Source: Rhizaria sp. SCN 62-66
Lineage: Eukaryota; Rhizaria, unplaced
Direction of reading: 5' to 3'
Assembly: GCA_001724265.1 (NCBI GenBank)
Contig: MEDY01000238.1
Location: 1-46,498 of the forward strand
DNA: 46,498 nucleotides
Below the pieces are notes generated by a model, which saw only the letters and a program-made list of their open reading frames with translations, did no database searches and was not told where the DNA came from. The stretch's first letter is position 1. Each line of letters opens with the position of its first letter. The position numbers were made by a program, and so were the translations under genes. This document shows positions 33,303 through 45,500 of this stretch, in pieces.

Positions 33303-36300
33303 ATGGGCAATAAACCCGGTGGCCCGATCGACGCAGACCCTACAGCGGAGCCTGCGGCGGCGCCCACGGCGGTGCACGTCGCGACCGCGGCCGCGGAGGG
33401 CAAGACGGCTGCCGCGGCCTCGCTCCACGCCGGCAGTACGCGCCGCGCGCTGTCCAACGAGGAGCTCAAGGCGCGCGGCATCAGTCGCGCCTCGCAGGAA
33501 GTTACCCGCAGGCTTGCCAGCGGCGAGACAGGCTGGTCAGGTACGTGTCGCAGTCGCATGGCGACACTCTCAATTCCATTTGACTATTTGCTTGTTTTGT
33601 GTCATCTGCCTCTTAATCTACGCATATCAATATATAGCGTTTTTATAAGTAATTTATGTTATTTATCTAACCGTTTGTCAACTTTCGTTTGATTTCTCTT
33701 TATTTTTGCGCTGTATATTTTCGTATTCGCAGTCAAGGTGATAATCCGGGGAGCGCCCCGGACCGGCAAGACCTCTCTGTTCCACGCGCTCCAGGGCCGC
33801 CTCTCGCCCGCCGCGCTGCAGTTTGCCTTCGCCTCTTCGGCCACGGCGGGCGGCGACAGCAGCGACGCCGAGGCGGCGATCTCTGCCTTCTACCACGCGT
33901 CGCCAAGCACGGTGGACGCGGCCGCCGAGCCGACGCCCGAGGTGCAGTCTGCCAAGGTCGGCTGGCGGCTCATCCCGCCCGAGGGCTACTTCGCCTCGGC
34001 CATCGGCTCCGCAAGCCCCTTTGGCCTCCTGGGCCCCGCCGTCACTGCCGCGCACTCAGGCTTCAGCTCAAGCTCTCACTCTAATAGTAACAACAGCGGC
34101 AGCGGGAGCGGCAGTGTCGGCCTGGGCGCGAGCGTGATGCTGCCGCCCGGCTCGGTCCCGCCCTCCTCGGTCACCGCGGCGGCAGCCCTCTACGCCACCG
34201 ACTACGTCACGCTGGACCTGATTGATTTGGTGGACTCTGGCCTCGCGCGCCTGCAGCCCGCGGCGTCGCTGCCGCCCGCGCAGCGCCACCTCGCCGCCGC
34301 GGCCGCCACCACGGTCGCGCCGACAGACCCGCGCCACCCCGCGCACGCGCGCTTCCAGCCTAGCCCCGCGCTTGCGTACGGGCCGTGGTACGTCCAGCTG
34401 CGCCAACAGGCCATGCTCGCCGCGCTCGTGACCGTCCCTGCCGAGGGTTCGGCGTCGGCCGTGGCTCGCGCAGTCGCCGCCGCCACCGCCGTGCGCACCG
34501 CCGCGACGCTGTCACTCGCCGCGGAGGCCGCGCTGGCGGCGGGCGCGTCCCCGGCGGCGGTGGCCGCGGTGACTGCGCCCGCGACGGCCTGGGAGCTGCT
34601 CGCTGGCTTCAACCCTGTGACGTCGTTCCAGTTTATCACGGACATCCCCGCCGTCCCACTCGCCGCGCTGCCCAGCGTTGACGCCAGCATGCTCAGCGAC
34701 CCCTACTCCGGCGCCGCCGCCATGGTACGTCCCGCTTCATTTCACATCGCGCGCGAGATGTCTTGTTATGGATTTATGGATTCGTGACTCTTGAATATGC
34801 TGTTTTTTTCTTTCTCCAATTTTGGGGTGTTTTCGTGAAAATTGACTTTAATTTTGTTTGTTTAATGTACCTTTTCTTTTTTCTCTTACTTACGCTCCCT
34901 TTTTCAACTTTTTTCTTGACTCTGTGACCACGTGACCTCAACTAACTCCCTCTGCGACCGTGACTGTGACTGTAACTGCGCGCAGGTGGTGACCGTTGAC
35001 CCCCGCCGTGCTGACTCGCTGCAGTACTGCGCGCAGGTCATCAACGCGGCGCCTAAGCACCTCGACGTCGTCGTCGTGCTGGGGTTCCGCGACTGCCGCG
35101 GCCCTGACGGCAGTGAGGCCTGCGGCATCACCGTCGAGCAGGTCGAGCAGGTATGCCCTACATGCGAGATATCTCACGTATAGAAAATGTATTCGGAGTA
35201 ATTTTAGTATCTCTATTTGAATATTTGCATCAAAGTTGTAATACCAGACATTTATTCTTTAAATCACTCATATATGCTTTCAAATCCTTTGTTTTAACTA
35301 TGACGACCAACCTAGGCCGTCGCCGCGCGCCCGCGCACGCGCGTGATCGAGCTGTCCCTGCGCACAGGCTTCGGGCTTCCCGCGCTGCACTCGTTCTTCT
35401 CGCTGCCGTTTCTGCGCGCGCGCCAGGCCGTGCAGCTGCAGCAGCTTTCCGCGCTGGTGGCCTCGCTGGCACACTCCGAGTCTGCTCTGGGCGGTTCTCT
35501 CACGGGCGGTGACCCGGCCTCCGTGCGCGCGGCCCTCGTGGCCGCCGGGCAGGACGGGCCCGCCGTGCCGCGCGCCGCCGCGGGCCCCGCCGGCAAGCTG
35601 TCGCTGCCCTACGCTGACTGGGTGCGGTTCGCGCGCCTCACCGCGGGGTCCTTCGGCGCGCCCCTCGCCGCCGCGCTCATGGCCCATCTGGCCGTCGACG
35701 CCGCGGCCGCAGAGAAGGCCCTCGTCGCCGCCGGCAAGGCCGCGCGCGGCGTCTTCAGCCGTCTGCTCGGCACCGGCAAGGGCGCCGGGTCCTCGTCGGC
35801 CGCTGCCGCCGCCGCCGCCGCCATCGCCGCCGCCGCCTCGCCCCCCGGCTCCCCCGCCGCGCCCAGCGCAGCAGCCGGCGCCGGCGTTGGCGGTGCGAGC
35901 GGCGCGGCGGCGGGCACGGTGCCGGCTGTGGCGCTGGCGCTCGCGGGCGGCCCCGCGGCGGCGCTCGCCGCCGAGGGCTTCAGCGACCCGGCGGCCGTGG
36001 TGGCGGCGCACGCCATGCTGGCCTCCCTTCCGCCCCCGCAGCTGCAGCGGCTGGCGCTGCTGCTCGCGCTCAACCCCTGGGCCGACGAGCGCGCCGCACT
36101 GGCCTCGGCGCTGGCGCAGGCGCGCGCGCTGGGCCCGCAACGGGCGGGCGAGCTGGGCTACCCCCTGTGGGCCGTCGACGTCGCCGCGGGGGGCGCGATG
36201 ACTGCCGCCGCCGTCGCCGCCGCCGCCGCCGCGGGCGTGCCTGGGGCCGCGGCGCTGCAGCCTAGCTCGGCCACCGGCGCCAGCTACGAGTTCCGCTCCT

Positions 36301-36847
36301 CCGCCGCCGCCGCCGCGGACAGCATCAGCAAGGCGCGCGCGGGGGGCAATGACGACGATGACGACGAGGCGGTGTTCAAGCCGGCGCGCTCGACCCGGGG
36401 CTTCTACGATGACGACGACGACGACAGCGACGCAGGTGGCAACAAAAACAAGTCGAAGCAGAGTGCCGCGAAGCAGAGCGCGAGCGTGTCGCCGCCGGGA
36501 CTCAAGACCGCGAGCTACGCCCCCGCGCCTGTACCGGTGACCGTGAGCCGCTCCCCCGCCCAGCCCGCCGCTGCCGCCAACACTGGCGCTAAGAAGGCGA
36601 CGAGTGGGTTTTACAGTGATAGTGATAGCGGTGGCGACGGACTGGTCGATCAGCGCTATGCACAGGGCAAGGGCAAGTCGAGCAAGAGCAAGAGCAAGGC
36701 TAAGAAGGGCGGGTTTTACGACTCGGACAGCGAGGCCAGCTCGAGCTCCAGCGACAGTGACAGTGACAGCGACGTCGAAGGGAACGATGAGGACGACGAT
36801 GACGACTTTCTCGAAGGCATGGCGTCACATACGGCCGCCAAGAAGGC

Positions 36848-36892
<45 letters not shown>

Positions 36893-38325
36893 TGCTGCTG
36901 CTGCTGCTGCAACCTCTGGCAAGAAGGACAAGAAGGACAAGAAAGACAAGAAGGAGAAGAAGGAGAAGAAAGACAAGAAGGCTGACAAGAAGGCTGCCGC
37001 CGCTGCCGCTGCGGAGAGTAGCGACGATGAGGTTTTTGGCTCTGCACTCGCGTCTACCGCCGCCCCTGTGACCGCTCCTGTTGCTGTCCCGGCTCCGGCG
37101 CCTGTAGTGCCTGCACCTGCTGTTGTTGTGGCCGCGCCTGCTGTGTCGTCGGGGGGCTTCTATGATGACGACGATGACGACGAGCTCGTTGCTCCTGTTG
37201 CTGTCCCTGTTGCTGTCCCTGTTGCTGTCCCTGTTGCTGCACCTGTTGCTGCGCCCGTCGCTGCTGCAGCTGAGATCGAGACTACGACTGCATTTGTTGC
37301 TGAGATCAAAAAGGACGACGCTGTTGACGAGGTCGCGGAGGATGACGATGACGAGCTCGAGGTCCCTGCCAGTGCCACTGCTCCTACCACCGCCACTGCT
37401 GCTGAGACCAAGGCTGAGGCCGAGGCTGAGGCTGAGACCGAGGCTGAGGCTGAGACCGAGGCTGAGGCTGAGACCGAGGCTGAGGCTGAGACTGAGACTG
37501 CTGCTTCTGAGCCTGAGACTGTTGTTGCTCAGAACGAGGCAGCTGTCGCCACTGAGAAGCCTACGGCCATCAATAGCGATAACGATAACGACACCGATAC
37601 AGACGTCGGCGTTGTGGTGACCGTCGCCTCTCCCGTCGCTGCTGACGCTGGCAGCGCTGACGCTGACGCTGATGCTGCTGAGGCTGAGGCTAAGTCCGAG
37701 GTTAAGGGTGAGGCTGAGGCTGAGAGCAATGATGACGACGACGATGACGATGACCTTGATCTCCCTGCATCTGCTGTCATTGCATCCTCCGCTGCCGAGA
37801 CCGCTGCCGAGCCCACGGTCACTGCCGCGGCACCCGAGGCCGTGGCTGAGGCCGAGGCTGAGACCGAGGCTGCCGAGGCCGAGGCCGACGCCGCTACCGT
37901 GACAGAGACTGGGATTGCGACGGCGACGGCGGACTCCGCTGACAATGAGGACGAGGATGAGCTTGATTTGCCCTCTGTTCCCGTCACTGCGGTCACTTCT
38001 GCTCCTGCTGAGGCCGAGGTTGAGGCTGAGGCTGCTGCTGCTGAGGCCGAGACCAACAAGGTCCCGACTGACGACGACGACGGCGACAACGACGAGCTTG
38101 AGCTCCCCACGACCACTGCTACTGCTGCCGCCGCTGCTGCTGCTCCTGTTGCCCCTGCTGTTGTTGAGACTCCTCCTGCTCCTGTTAGCAACAACAACAA
38201 CGCTGACGACGATGACGACGATGACGACGAGCTTGATGTTCCCGTTACTTCCACCCCTGTCGCTTCCGCAGCTCCCATTGCCGAGGCTGCCGCTGCCGCT
38301 GCGCCCGCGCCCGCCGCTGCTACGT

Positions 38326-38356
<31 letters not shown>

Positions 38357-38702
38357 CGCGCCCGCTACCGGCGGCTTCTACGACGATGATGATGACGACG
38401 ACCTCGACCTCCCCACGACCGCTGCCACTGCTGCCGCGGTGGCTGTGAGTGCATCTGCAGGCGGTCTCTTCTCGTCCCTCAACGCCCCCTCCGCCGGGTT
38501 TGATCTTTCCGGCCTCAACAGCGGCCTCAGAGGCGGCCTTGGCTTCGGCGGCGGCTTCGCTGGCGGCGTTGTCGTCCCCAGCACTGAGAGATACGAGTAC
38601 GACGAGGCCGCTGAGCTCGCAGCCTTCGACGATGACGGCGACGGCGACGGTGGCGCGGCCAACGCGGCGGGCGGCGCCGATGACGGATACGAACGCTTCG
38701 GC

Positions 38703-38738
<36 letters not shown>

Positions 38739-38903
38739 CGCGCGGGCGCTGAGGCCGACGCCAGTGAGGGCAAGAAGGAGAAGAAGGAGAAGAAGGACAA
38801 GAAGGAGAAGAAAGAGAAGAAGGAGAAGAAGAGCAAGAAGGCTGTGTACAGTGACGACGACGATGACAACGGCGCTGCTTTGGGCGGATTCTATGACGAT
38901 TGA
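33303..38903 (+). CDS. RABL6: RABL6 (Parf)-like GTPase with long repetitive C-terminal tail
   Basis: Four exons: 33303-33540, 33733-34724, 34986-35150 and 35316-38903; 1,660 residues, TGA stop. Seen: N-terminus MGNKPGG, which fits an N-myristoylation site; a P-loop GAPRTGKTS at residues 86-94 preceded by KVIIRG; DLIDLVDSG near 241, matching the RABL6 WDVVDKG region; VVVVLGFRDCRG in exon 3, matching the family's LGNYRD segment; and ELSLRTGFGLPALHSFFSLPFL in exon 4, matching its FGLKYLHKFFNIPFL. RABL6 proteins are atypical Rab-like GTPases tied to proliferation control in mammals. Here the GTPase core carries Ala-rich insertions. The tail (about residue 800 on) has six GFY-acidic motifs, several acidic runs ending in LP/VP, an Ala run, EAEAET repeats and a Lys-rich block (EKKEKKDKK) that also marks the mammalian C-terminus. 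Start chosen at MGN; an upstream in-frame ATG (33144) lies in AT-rich leader. Confidence 0.88.
36399..38894 (+). repeat. Six dispersed GFY-acidic motifs in the RABL6-like tail
   Basis: GFY followed by Asp/Ser runs occurs with its GFY codons at 36399, 36606, 36711, 37155, about 38373 and 38886, the last two residues before the stop being DD. Codon choice differs among copies, so they are not a recent DNA duplication. A second family of acidic runs ending in (E/D)L(D/E)(L/V)P alternates with them. Confidence 0.75.
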
Positions 38904-39285
38904 GCTCTTTGATTTAAGTTCAGCTCCTGCAATGTGTTAACAAATGTTGTCTGACGCTTGTTTTCTCGTGAACTTTCTTGAGTTCATGTTGTAATTTAAC
39001 GTGCCAATTTAAAGTCAATTGTTTTTTGTTTCTGAATCATTAACATCAACAATTTCTACGAATAGATACATACTTAACACTCATGTGTGTACAAAATAAG
39101 ACTTTGTATGTAAACAAACGTTCCACTGCAAATTTATAATTGTCGCAGAGAACAGGCTAAATAATAAGATCGTGGCTTAAAGTAACGATTGCCAATAAGG
39201 AGCACATCAAGGACTAGGTAACATGTAGGTTGAGTAACGCAACTCAGACAGCAATGCATGTTGCTGCTGGAACCACGACGCAGCA
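38904..39285. other. Convergent 3' region between RABL6-like and TMEM234 genes
   Basis: AT-rich 3' flanks of the two converging genes; no other feature seen. Confidence 0.5.
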
Positions 39286-39862
39286 TCACTGCTGCGCCGC
39301 CGCAGCGGGCGTGCCGCCCGAGCTGAGGCAGAGATACGTCCCGAGCGAGATAAGCGCGGCGCCGAGCAGCAGGCGCCGCGAGGGCCGCGACTCGCCCAGT
39401 GCGGCGCCGGTGAGCGCGGTGGCCACGAAGGTCAGCGCGTTGCACAGCGGCTGCGCCAGCGACAGGTCCAGGCGGTACAGCGCGAGCAAAAAGAAAAAGG
39501 AGCCCAGTTGGTTTAGCGCGAAGGCCAGCCAGAACGAAGGCGTGCGCAGGCCGGCAGCCAGACCACCACCAGTGTTGCTGCTGCCCTTGATGCTGCTACC
39601 GCTCTTGCCGTCGCTGGGAACCGGGGACATGTCGTCACTGGGAGTAGAGTCACGCGAGTGCTTGCTCAGACTACACACAAGCAAAGACGCGTAAAAAGAG
39701 CGTGGTGAGATGTGATGTGCGAGCGGTGCGGGTAGCGGGCAGAGAGGCGCGAAAAGAGTGGTGGACGTACAATGGGTTTGTGCAGCCCCAGCAGACAGCG
39801 ACAAGCGCAACGTAGACAAGCGATGGTATGCTATCCAAATAAGGGCGAATAAATTCAGCCAT
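39286..39862 (-). CDS. TMEM234: TMEM234-like small membrane protein (two exons)
   Basis: Exon 1 is 39771-39862 and exon 2 is 39286-39670, joined across a 100-base intron (donor GTACGT, acceptor GTAG) to read WGCTNPFLSKHSRDS; 158 residues, TGA stop. TMEM234 proteins are four-helix membrane proteins of the drug/metabolite (EamA/SMR-like) superfamily with no established transport substrate. Seen: helix 1 SLVYVALVAVCWGCTNPF with the family's WG-x-TxP motif, a Ser/Gly-rich loop, and helix 2 to 4 block FWLAFALNQLGSFFFLLALY, LSLAQPLCNALTFVATAL, GAALGE, LLGAALISLGTYLCL. The NQ-GS, P-CN and GEALGE-type positions match the family. Length is close to the usual 140-165. Shares a 285-base divergent promoter with NUP35. 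Confidence 0.88.
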
Positions 39863-40147
39863 ATTCCTGATCGAAAAGTGTGCACCGGGCCTTCTTAACG
39901 ATCACAAACTGGAGATATCATTTGATGATGATAGGACTCTTCGTGGTCCTCCGACGATCAACAACGGCTCTCGTATCAAAGCCGTGGGTTGTCCCTTTTT
40001 CGCTAGCACTCTACACCTTATCTCATCATTGAATAAGACTTTAACTACTTCTACCAAACTGTACAGCCTCTTTTGTATACTATAATTTTGGCTTACACTT
40101 CCAAATTATGCACCGCTCTCACTATTTCACATCTCCTGAAGACCAAG
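39863..40147. promoter_or_regulatory. Divergent promoter region between TMEM234 and NUP35 genes
   Basis: The 285-base interval separates the two divergent start codons, so both core promoters must lie here. It is AT-moderate with an in-frame ATG at 40073 upstream of the chosen NUP35 start. I see no TATA box or other motif that I can defend. Confidence 0.4.
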
Positions 40148-41824
40148 ATGCTGCGCCGGTCGACACGGCTGACGCTGCGCAGCGCTGCCGAGGCCGAGGA
40201 GATTCTGAGTCCCGCCAAGCCCGCCGCTGCGCCGGAGACCAAGGCGGATGACTCGTACGTGCTCGACTATGACATGCCTCCGCAGGTGTCTCTGGGCGGC
40301 TACTCGCGTCACGTCACTCCGGGCGCCCAGCGCATCCGCAGCAGCTTCGCGCCTTCCCTCGCGTCGCTCGCTTCTCTCGCCACCGTGCCCACTGCGTCCG
40401 TCGCGCCGCACACACCCGCTCCGCCGACCACGCTCTCCACATCGTTCTCCGACTCGCTGGACTCGCCGCCGCCGCCCGTGGCCTCGCTGCGTACGCCGCG
40501 CTTCGCGCGCCCGATGAACCCCGTGACCAGTCTCTCGGGCCTCAACACGCCCGGCGCCGGCGCGGCCGGCCACGCCGGGCTTGGCGCGATTGCGAGTACG
40601 CCCTTCGCGGCGCGGGCCGGCGCGGGCGCGTTCCCCGCCACGCCCAGCGGCTTCTTCGGCCACAATAGCCACCACAACAACAATAACTACAACGCCAACG
40701 CCACTGCCGCTGCTGCTGGTGCTGGTGCTGGTGCTGGTGCTGGTGCTGGTGCTGGCGCTGGCGCTGGCGCTGCGGGTGCGAACACGCTGGCGACACCGCG
40801 GCCGTTTCCGGTGCACCCCGGGCACACGCCCGCGCCCGCGGTGGCCCCCACCTCGGCCTCTGCGTCTGCTATATCCAGCAGCAGTAGCTCCAGCGCTGCC
40901 CACTCCGCCTTCAGCCCTGCACCTCACACCGCCGCTGCCGCTGCTGCGTCGCCCGCGCACTCGCTCGTCCCGGCGGCCCCGATGACCGCTGTGTTTGTGG
41001 CGGCGTCGGCGGCGGCGCTGGTGTCGGCCCCCGACGCCCGCGCGACCGCGTCGCTGCTGCGGCACTGCGTGACCGTCTTCGGCTTCCCGCCCCACCGCGC
41101 CGCGCTCGTGCTCCCTGCGCTGCTGCGCGCCGCCGCCGCGGCCTCCGCGGGCGGCAGCGCGGGCGGCGCGGGCGCGCGCAGGGACCCCGCGGCTCCGGAC
41201 GCGGCCGTGGCCGTGCTGGCCCTCGGCTCGGCCTCCGCGGCCGAGGCCGTGCTGTCGCGCAACGGTGCGCTCGTCGGCGGGTACATGATCGGCGTCAAGC
41301 CCACGGAGCGGCACGAGGTGTCGGCCGCGTTTCTGCTTTCGCTCGCCGAGGAGGCCGCCGCCCAGGCGAACAATAGTCACGCCGCGGCTTATGTTAAGAG
41401 CAGCGACGTCCTGGGCTACGACGGCGATGACGACAACAACGGGGAGGACTACGCGGCGAAGCAGCTGCGTGCGGGCCACGACGGCAGCGATGACAGCAGC
41501 GACAGTGAGCAGCAGTTGGAGCAAGACCAGGCCGCTGCGGTCGCGGCGGCGGAGGCGGCCGCGGAGGCCGAGGCCGAGGAGGAGGCCGGGGACATCTTTG
41601 ATCTTGACGCGCACATGCAGCGCCAGGCCCGCGTTGCCGCCGCGCGCCGCTCGCGCTCGCGCTCCGCCGCGCCGGGCAAGAGCAACAGCAACTGCAGCGA
41701 GTCTGCATAGTCCGAGTCTGTGTTTGCGGGACGGGCTGGGGTGCAGCGGGCGCCGTGGGAGGACACTGTGCCGCGTCGTGTATCAGTCTGTGTGCGCATT
41801 TGCGAGTACTTTCGCGGATATTGA
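40148..41824 (+). CDS. NUP35: NUP35/NUP53-like nucleoporin with in-frame TAG before its C-terminal tail
   Basis: Single exon, 559 codons from ATG 40148 to TGA 41822-41824 when TAG at 41708-41710 is read through. NUP35 sits in the inner ring of the nuclear pore and binds the pore membrane. Seen: an N-terminal MPPQVSLGGY segment; Ala/Gly-rich low complexity with a long Gly-Ala run; the NUP35-type RRM (MPPN) around residues 302-385, from CVTVFGFPPHRAALVLP to LVGGYMIGVKP, with the family's VTVFGFPP and MIGVKP ends intact; then an acidic and Arg/Ser-rich region. Stopping at TAG ends the protein at NCSESA. Reading through adds 37 residues ending RRVSVCVRICEYFRGY, which resembles the short amphipathic membrane-binding end of NUP35 proteins (animal forms end EYMFGW, from memory). 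Start chosen at MLRRSTRL; an ATG 25 codons upstream lies in AT-rich leader. Confidence 0.85.
41708..41710 (+). other. In-frame TAG in the NUP35-like gene (codon 521)
   Basis: Codons read GAG TCT GCA TAG TCC GAG TCT. The frame remains open for 37 more codons to TGA, and the last residues (EYFRGY) resemble the conserved C-terminal membrane anchor of the family. Open length alone would not be convincing in GC-rich DNA; the tail similarity is the argument. Confidence 0.65.
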
Positions 41825-42509
41825 AACACGAGCTGCGAAGTAAGAAGCGCAAACGAATGGACGTGAGCAGAGAATAACGTTTATCATGTTCGGAGCGTGA
41901 TTATGTTCCACTCTCTTCGGGGCCAGATATAATGGCCTTTTGGCGGCTCGATGGAGACTGCACAACATAAAGTCCTATTTAATGTGATCAAATCTATGCA
42001 TTGTCGCTGTTTATAGTTTACCACAGCTGAATCTCACTCAAATATCGACTTGATTGTGATACCACCACAAGCTTCTCTATCACTTGACTGCTGCGCAGTG
42101 AGAGGCGACAGGTGGGACTTTAGGTAAACTTTGAGTCGCTGGATCTGTTGCTATTGAACGTCGATAATGACAGCGCCATATATTCATATTAAAATAAGAG
42201 CGATGTACTGCGTTTTAAATTTCGTATCTTTAACAATGCTCGTCTCGACCTTAATATCCACTTTTTTCTGTTCCATACCTCGATCCATCGTTCGAATTAA
42301 CTTCACTTCCTTCCCGTCCGTCTGCCCTTTGTTCGATTGCAGTCTTCCTTCTTCACGCGTGTGCTTTCGCACCACACGTCTAACTCACACACATCAACGC
42401 TCTCCAGCGTTTGAGAGTTGCGCTTTTAGCTTCCCTGTAGACCACTAAAGTCTCGTCTTGTTCTCGGTTCAAACGTCGCGCTCGCGTTTGTTTGCCCACC
42501 TTCCCTTCG
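41825..42509. other. Intergenic region between NUP35 and nicastrin
   Basis: AT-rich NUP35 3' flank, then a pyrimidine-rich stretch (42240-42500) that is the probable promoter and leader of the nicastrin gene. No other gene seen. Confidence 0.5.
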
Positions 42510-45500
42510 ATGCGTCGCTTCCTGCTCCTGCTGGCGTCCCTGGCGTCACTGCTGGTGCTGCCTGCGCTTGCCAGTGACCCGCGCGTGGCTGAGGTCGCGT
42601 ACACGCGCGTGCTCAGCTCGCGCCCCGCGTTCCGCACCCTGACCCGCGATTCGGTGGCCGGCTCCGCCTCCGCGCGCGGCGGCACGCGCGGCGCGCTCTT
42701 CTACGTCAACGACACGGCCTCGTACGACGCGCTGCTCGCACTTGTGGGCGCCGGCGCGTCGGCCTCGGCCCCGCGCGTGGCCGTCGTGATGGAGACGACG
42801 TTCTTCACCGCGCCGATAATCCGCGCGCTCAACGCGTCGATCCCGACTGACCGGCTCGCTGCCGTGCTCGTGATCCCCGCGCCCGCGCCCGAGGACGGCT
42901 TTTCCCCCGCCGAGCCCGCGCCCAATGGGCCCGTGGACATCAACGCCGCGGCCGGGTACCAGTGGAACCCCCTGGGCACTTCCTTATCATTCGACTCGTT
43001 CCCTTTCCCGCTCACCTCGATCACAGGCAGCAATGCGGTCACGCTGCGGCGGCGCGCGCTGGCCAACGCGGCGCGCCGCGCGGAGGGCTCGCACCCGGGC
43101 TACACGGCGCACGCGCGGCAGTACATGTTCTCGACGCTTTCCTCGGAGAACTGCTTCGAGGTCAACAACTGCTATCCCATCGGAGGCTACTCTGTCTGGG
43201 CCACGCTAGGCAACCTCACGGCTACTAACGACACGCCTTCGCCGGCGACCAACAGCTCGAAGCGCGAGATCGTGCTGGTGGCGAGCCAGATGGACGCCGC
43301 GGCCTTCTTCCCCGGCCGCGCACACGGCGCCGACGCCGCCGTCTCCGGTACCGTCGTCACTCTGGCCGCCGCCCACGCGCTCAGCCAGGTCGAGGGCGTC
43401 ATGGCGCTGGAGCGCAACCTCATCTTTGCGCTCTTCAACGGCGAGAAGTTTGACTACGTCGGCTCCCGCAACTTTTTTGGCGATTTATATGGCAATTTCA
43501 CCTGCCCTGAAGGCAACGAACGGCTCGGCACCAGCCCCAACGGCACTGAGGGTGTGCCTGTCGGCTGCAACCAGCCCTTCCGCACCGAGTTGGCGTTCAA
43601 AAACGTACGCATATATCTTTATGTCGACGCATAATCAAACTATTTTCTTTTAAGACGTCGTTTTCCTGTCGCATTTTGTAAGTTTTGAGTTGCACTAATT
43701 TGTTGCTCTTGGCTCTTCTTTTTCGTTCGTGTTGTTTAGATTGACCCGAACCAGATTGTGTCTGCCATTGAGGTGAACCAAGCTGCGCTGTCGACTTTCC
43801 TTTACGCGCACATTGAGGTCCGTTGTAACTCTTAATCTACGCTATTATAGCATCGACACTCTCGCTCTTGCTGCGAGAGGGCGACTTTAAAGTTTGTTGC
43901 TTGCGAGCCATTTTTAGAGCACAAATCTTGCATGTATCGCACAATTCTATGCTAATTTACCTTTTCCTATTATGTTTTACGCAATTCACAGAAAAACTCG
44001 ACCTCTGCGCCCGACCTGGTGGCTGCGATCAAGGCCGCAGCCGCGACGACGCCGCTGCCGTACCCCCCGCCCGGCTACACTGAGGTCAAGGACGCTGCGG
44101 CCGAGACCCCCGGGCTGCCCCCGGCGTCGCTGCAGTCGCTCGTGGCCGCGCGCCGCCTTGCGCCGCTGCCGGCTGCGCTCGCTAACGGCAGCATTGCGGA
44201 CCAGGTACGTAGGCGAAACATCTTGTGACGACGATTATCTCAAGACTTTCTGTGCCATATCGCGGCTTTTTTAAAGCTTATTTGTGTGGATTTTTTTGTT
44301 TCTTTATGCTTCAGTTTCGAGCCAAAAGATGCGTGCTTCTATCACATCATACTTATTTGTGTATCTTTATTGTCGTGCTTTCACTTCCATCGTTCTTAGG
44401 ACGCGTGGCGCGACGTGCCCGCCGTCGTCCTGACTGACCATGAGGCCCAGTATGTCAACAAGTTCTACGGCTCGCGCCTTGACAACCTCGACAATATTAA
44501 CAAAGACCAAGGTACGTTTCATATCTACACACGGTGGCAAACTTGATTAGTGTCAACTCACTTTGAGTTCACTTTGCGTTCTTGGTGTTACTCTCACAGT
44601 ATCCAACTCTTGACTTATGTTTCACTGGTAACCGCTCTTGCTCATCATCTTCACTTTGCTTTGTTCCCCTTGCTATGTCCCCACCCCCAGGCTTTAACCA
44701 GCTGTGTGCGTCTGCGACGCTGCTGGCGCGCACGCTGCTCACGGTCGCGCAGCCCTCGTCCCCGCCCAACGCCACCGCGCTCGCCGCGGTCTCCGCCGAC
44801 TGCGCGCTCGTCGTCGACCTGGTTCACTGCCTTACCGTCAACCCAGGCTGCGAACTGCTCAACGCGGTTGCCCCGGGCGCGTTCGGCGCCTCTGTGGCCG
44901 CTGCGGCGACTGCCGTGGTCAACTCCGGCGGCACGGCGACGACCAATCTGTACGCGCAGAACCCACCGTCGCTGTACCCGTCCTCCTACATCCCCATGTT
45001 CCCCTCGTACGTCACTTAGTTCACTCTTAGATCCGCACCGTGCTAATTGAAAATGAAAATGCGATCTTCAACTCCACCCTAATTGTTTTTCCTTTGCTCG
45101 ACTCCCTTGGCTTTTTTGTTTTTTGTTTTTTGTTTGTGACTTTTAATCTTTCTCAGCCAAATCATGGGCATGCCGGCCGCGCTACGCGGCTTTCTGGACG
45201 CTGTGGCGCGCAACGCGACTCTGGCCGCGATCCCCGACGCTGACCCGGCCGACGCGGACGCCGCCGCCGCCGCCAAGGCCGCGGTGGCGAAGCAGTCGTT
45301 CGCCTTCTTCCACGACGCCCTGGACCCGGGGCTCGCGCTGGACCGCGCGCGGCGGCGCTTCGTGGTGCTGCCCGCGGTCAGCGACGACACGGCCGAGGAG
45401 CTGCTGCCCTGGACCGGGCTGGCGACGCCGTTGCCGTGGAGCGCGTCGCGACTGTGGGCGGAGAGCAACTGGGACAACGACATCGGGCTCGACCTGTACC

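Noticed and set aside
37529-38278. 249-codon minus-strand Ser/Ala-rich ORF
   Set aside because: Antisense of the acidic Asp-rich tail of the RABL6-like gene; Ser runs are the complement of GAC/GAT repeats.
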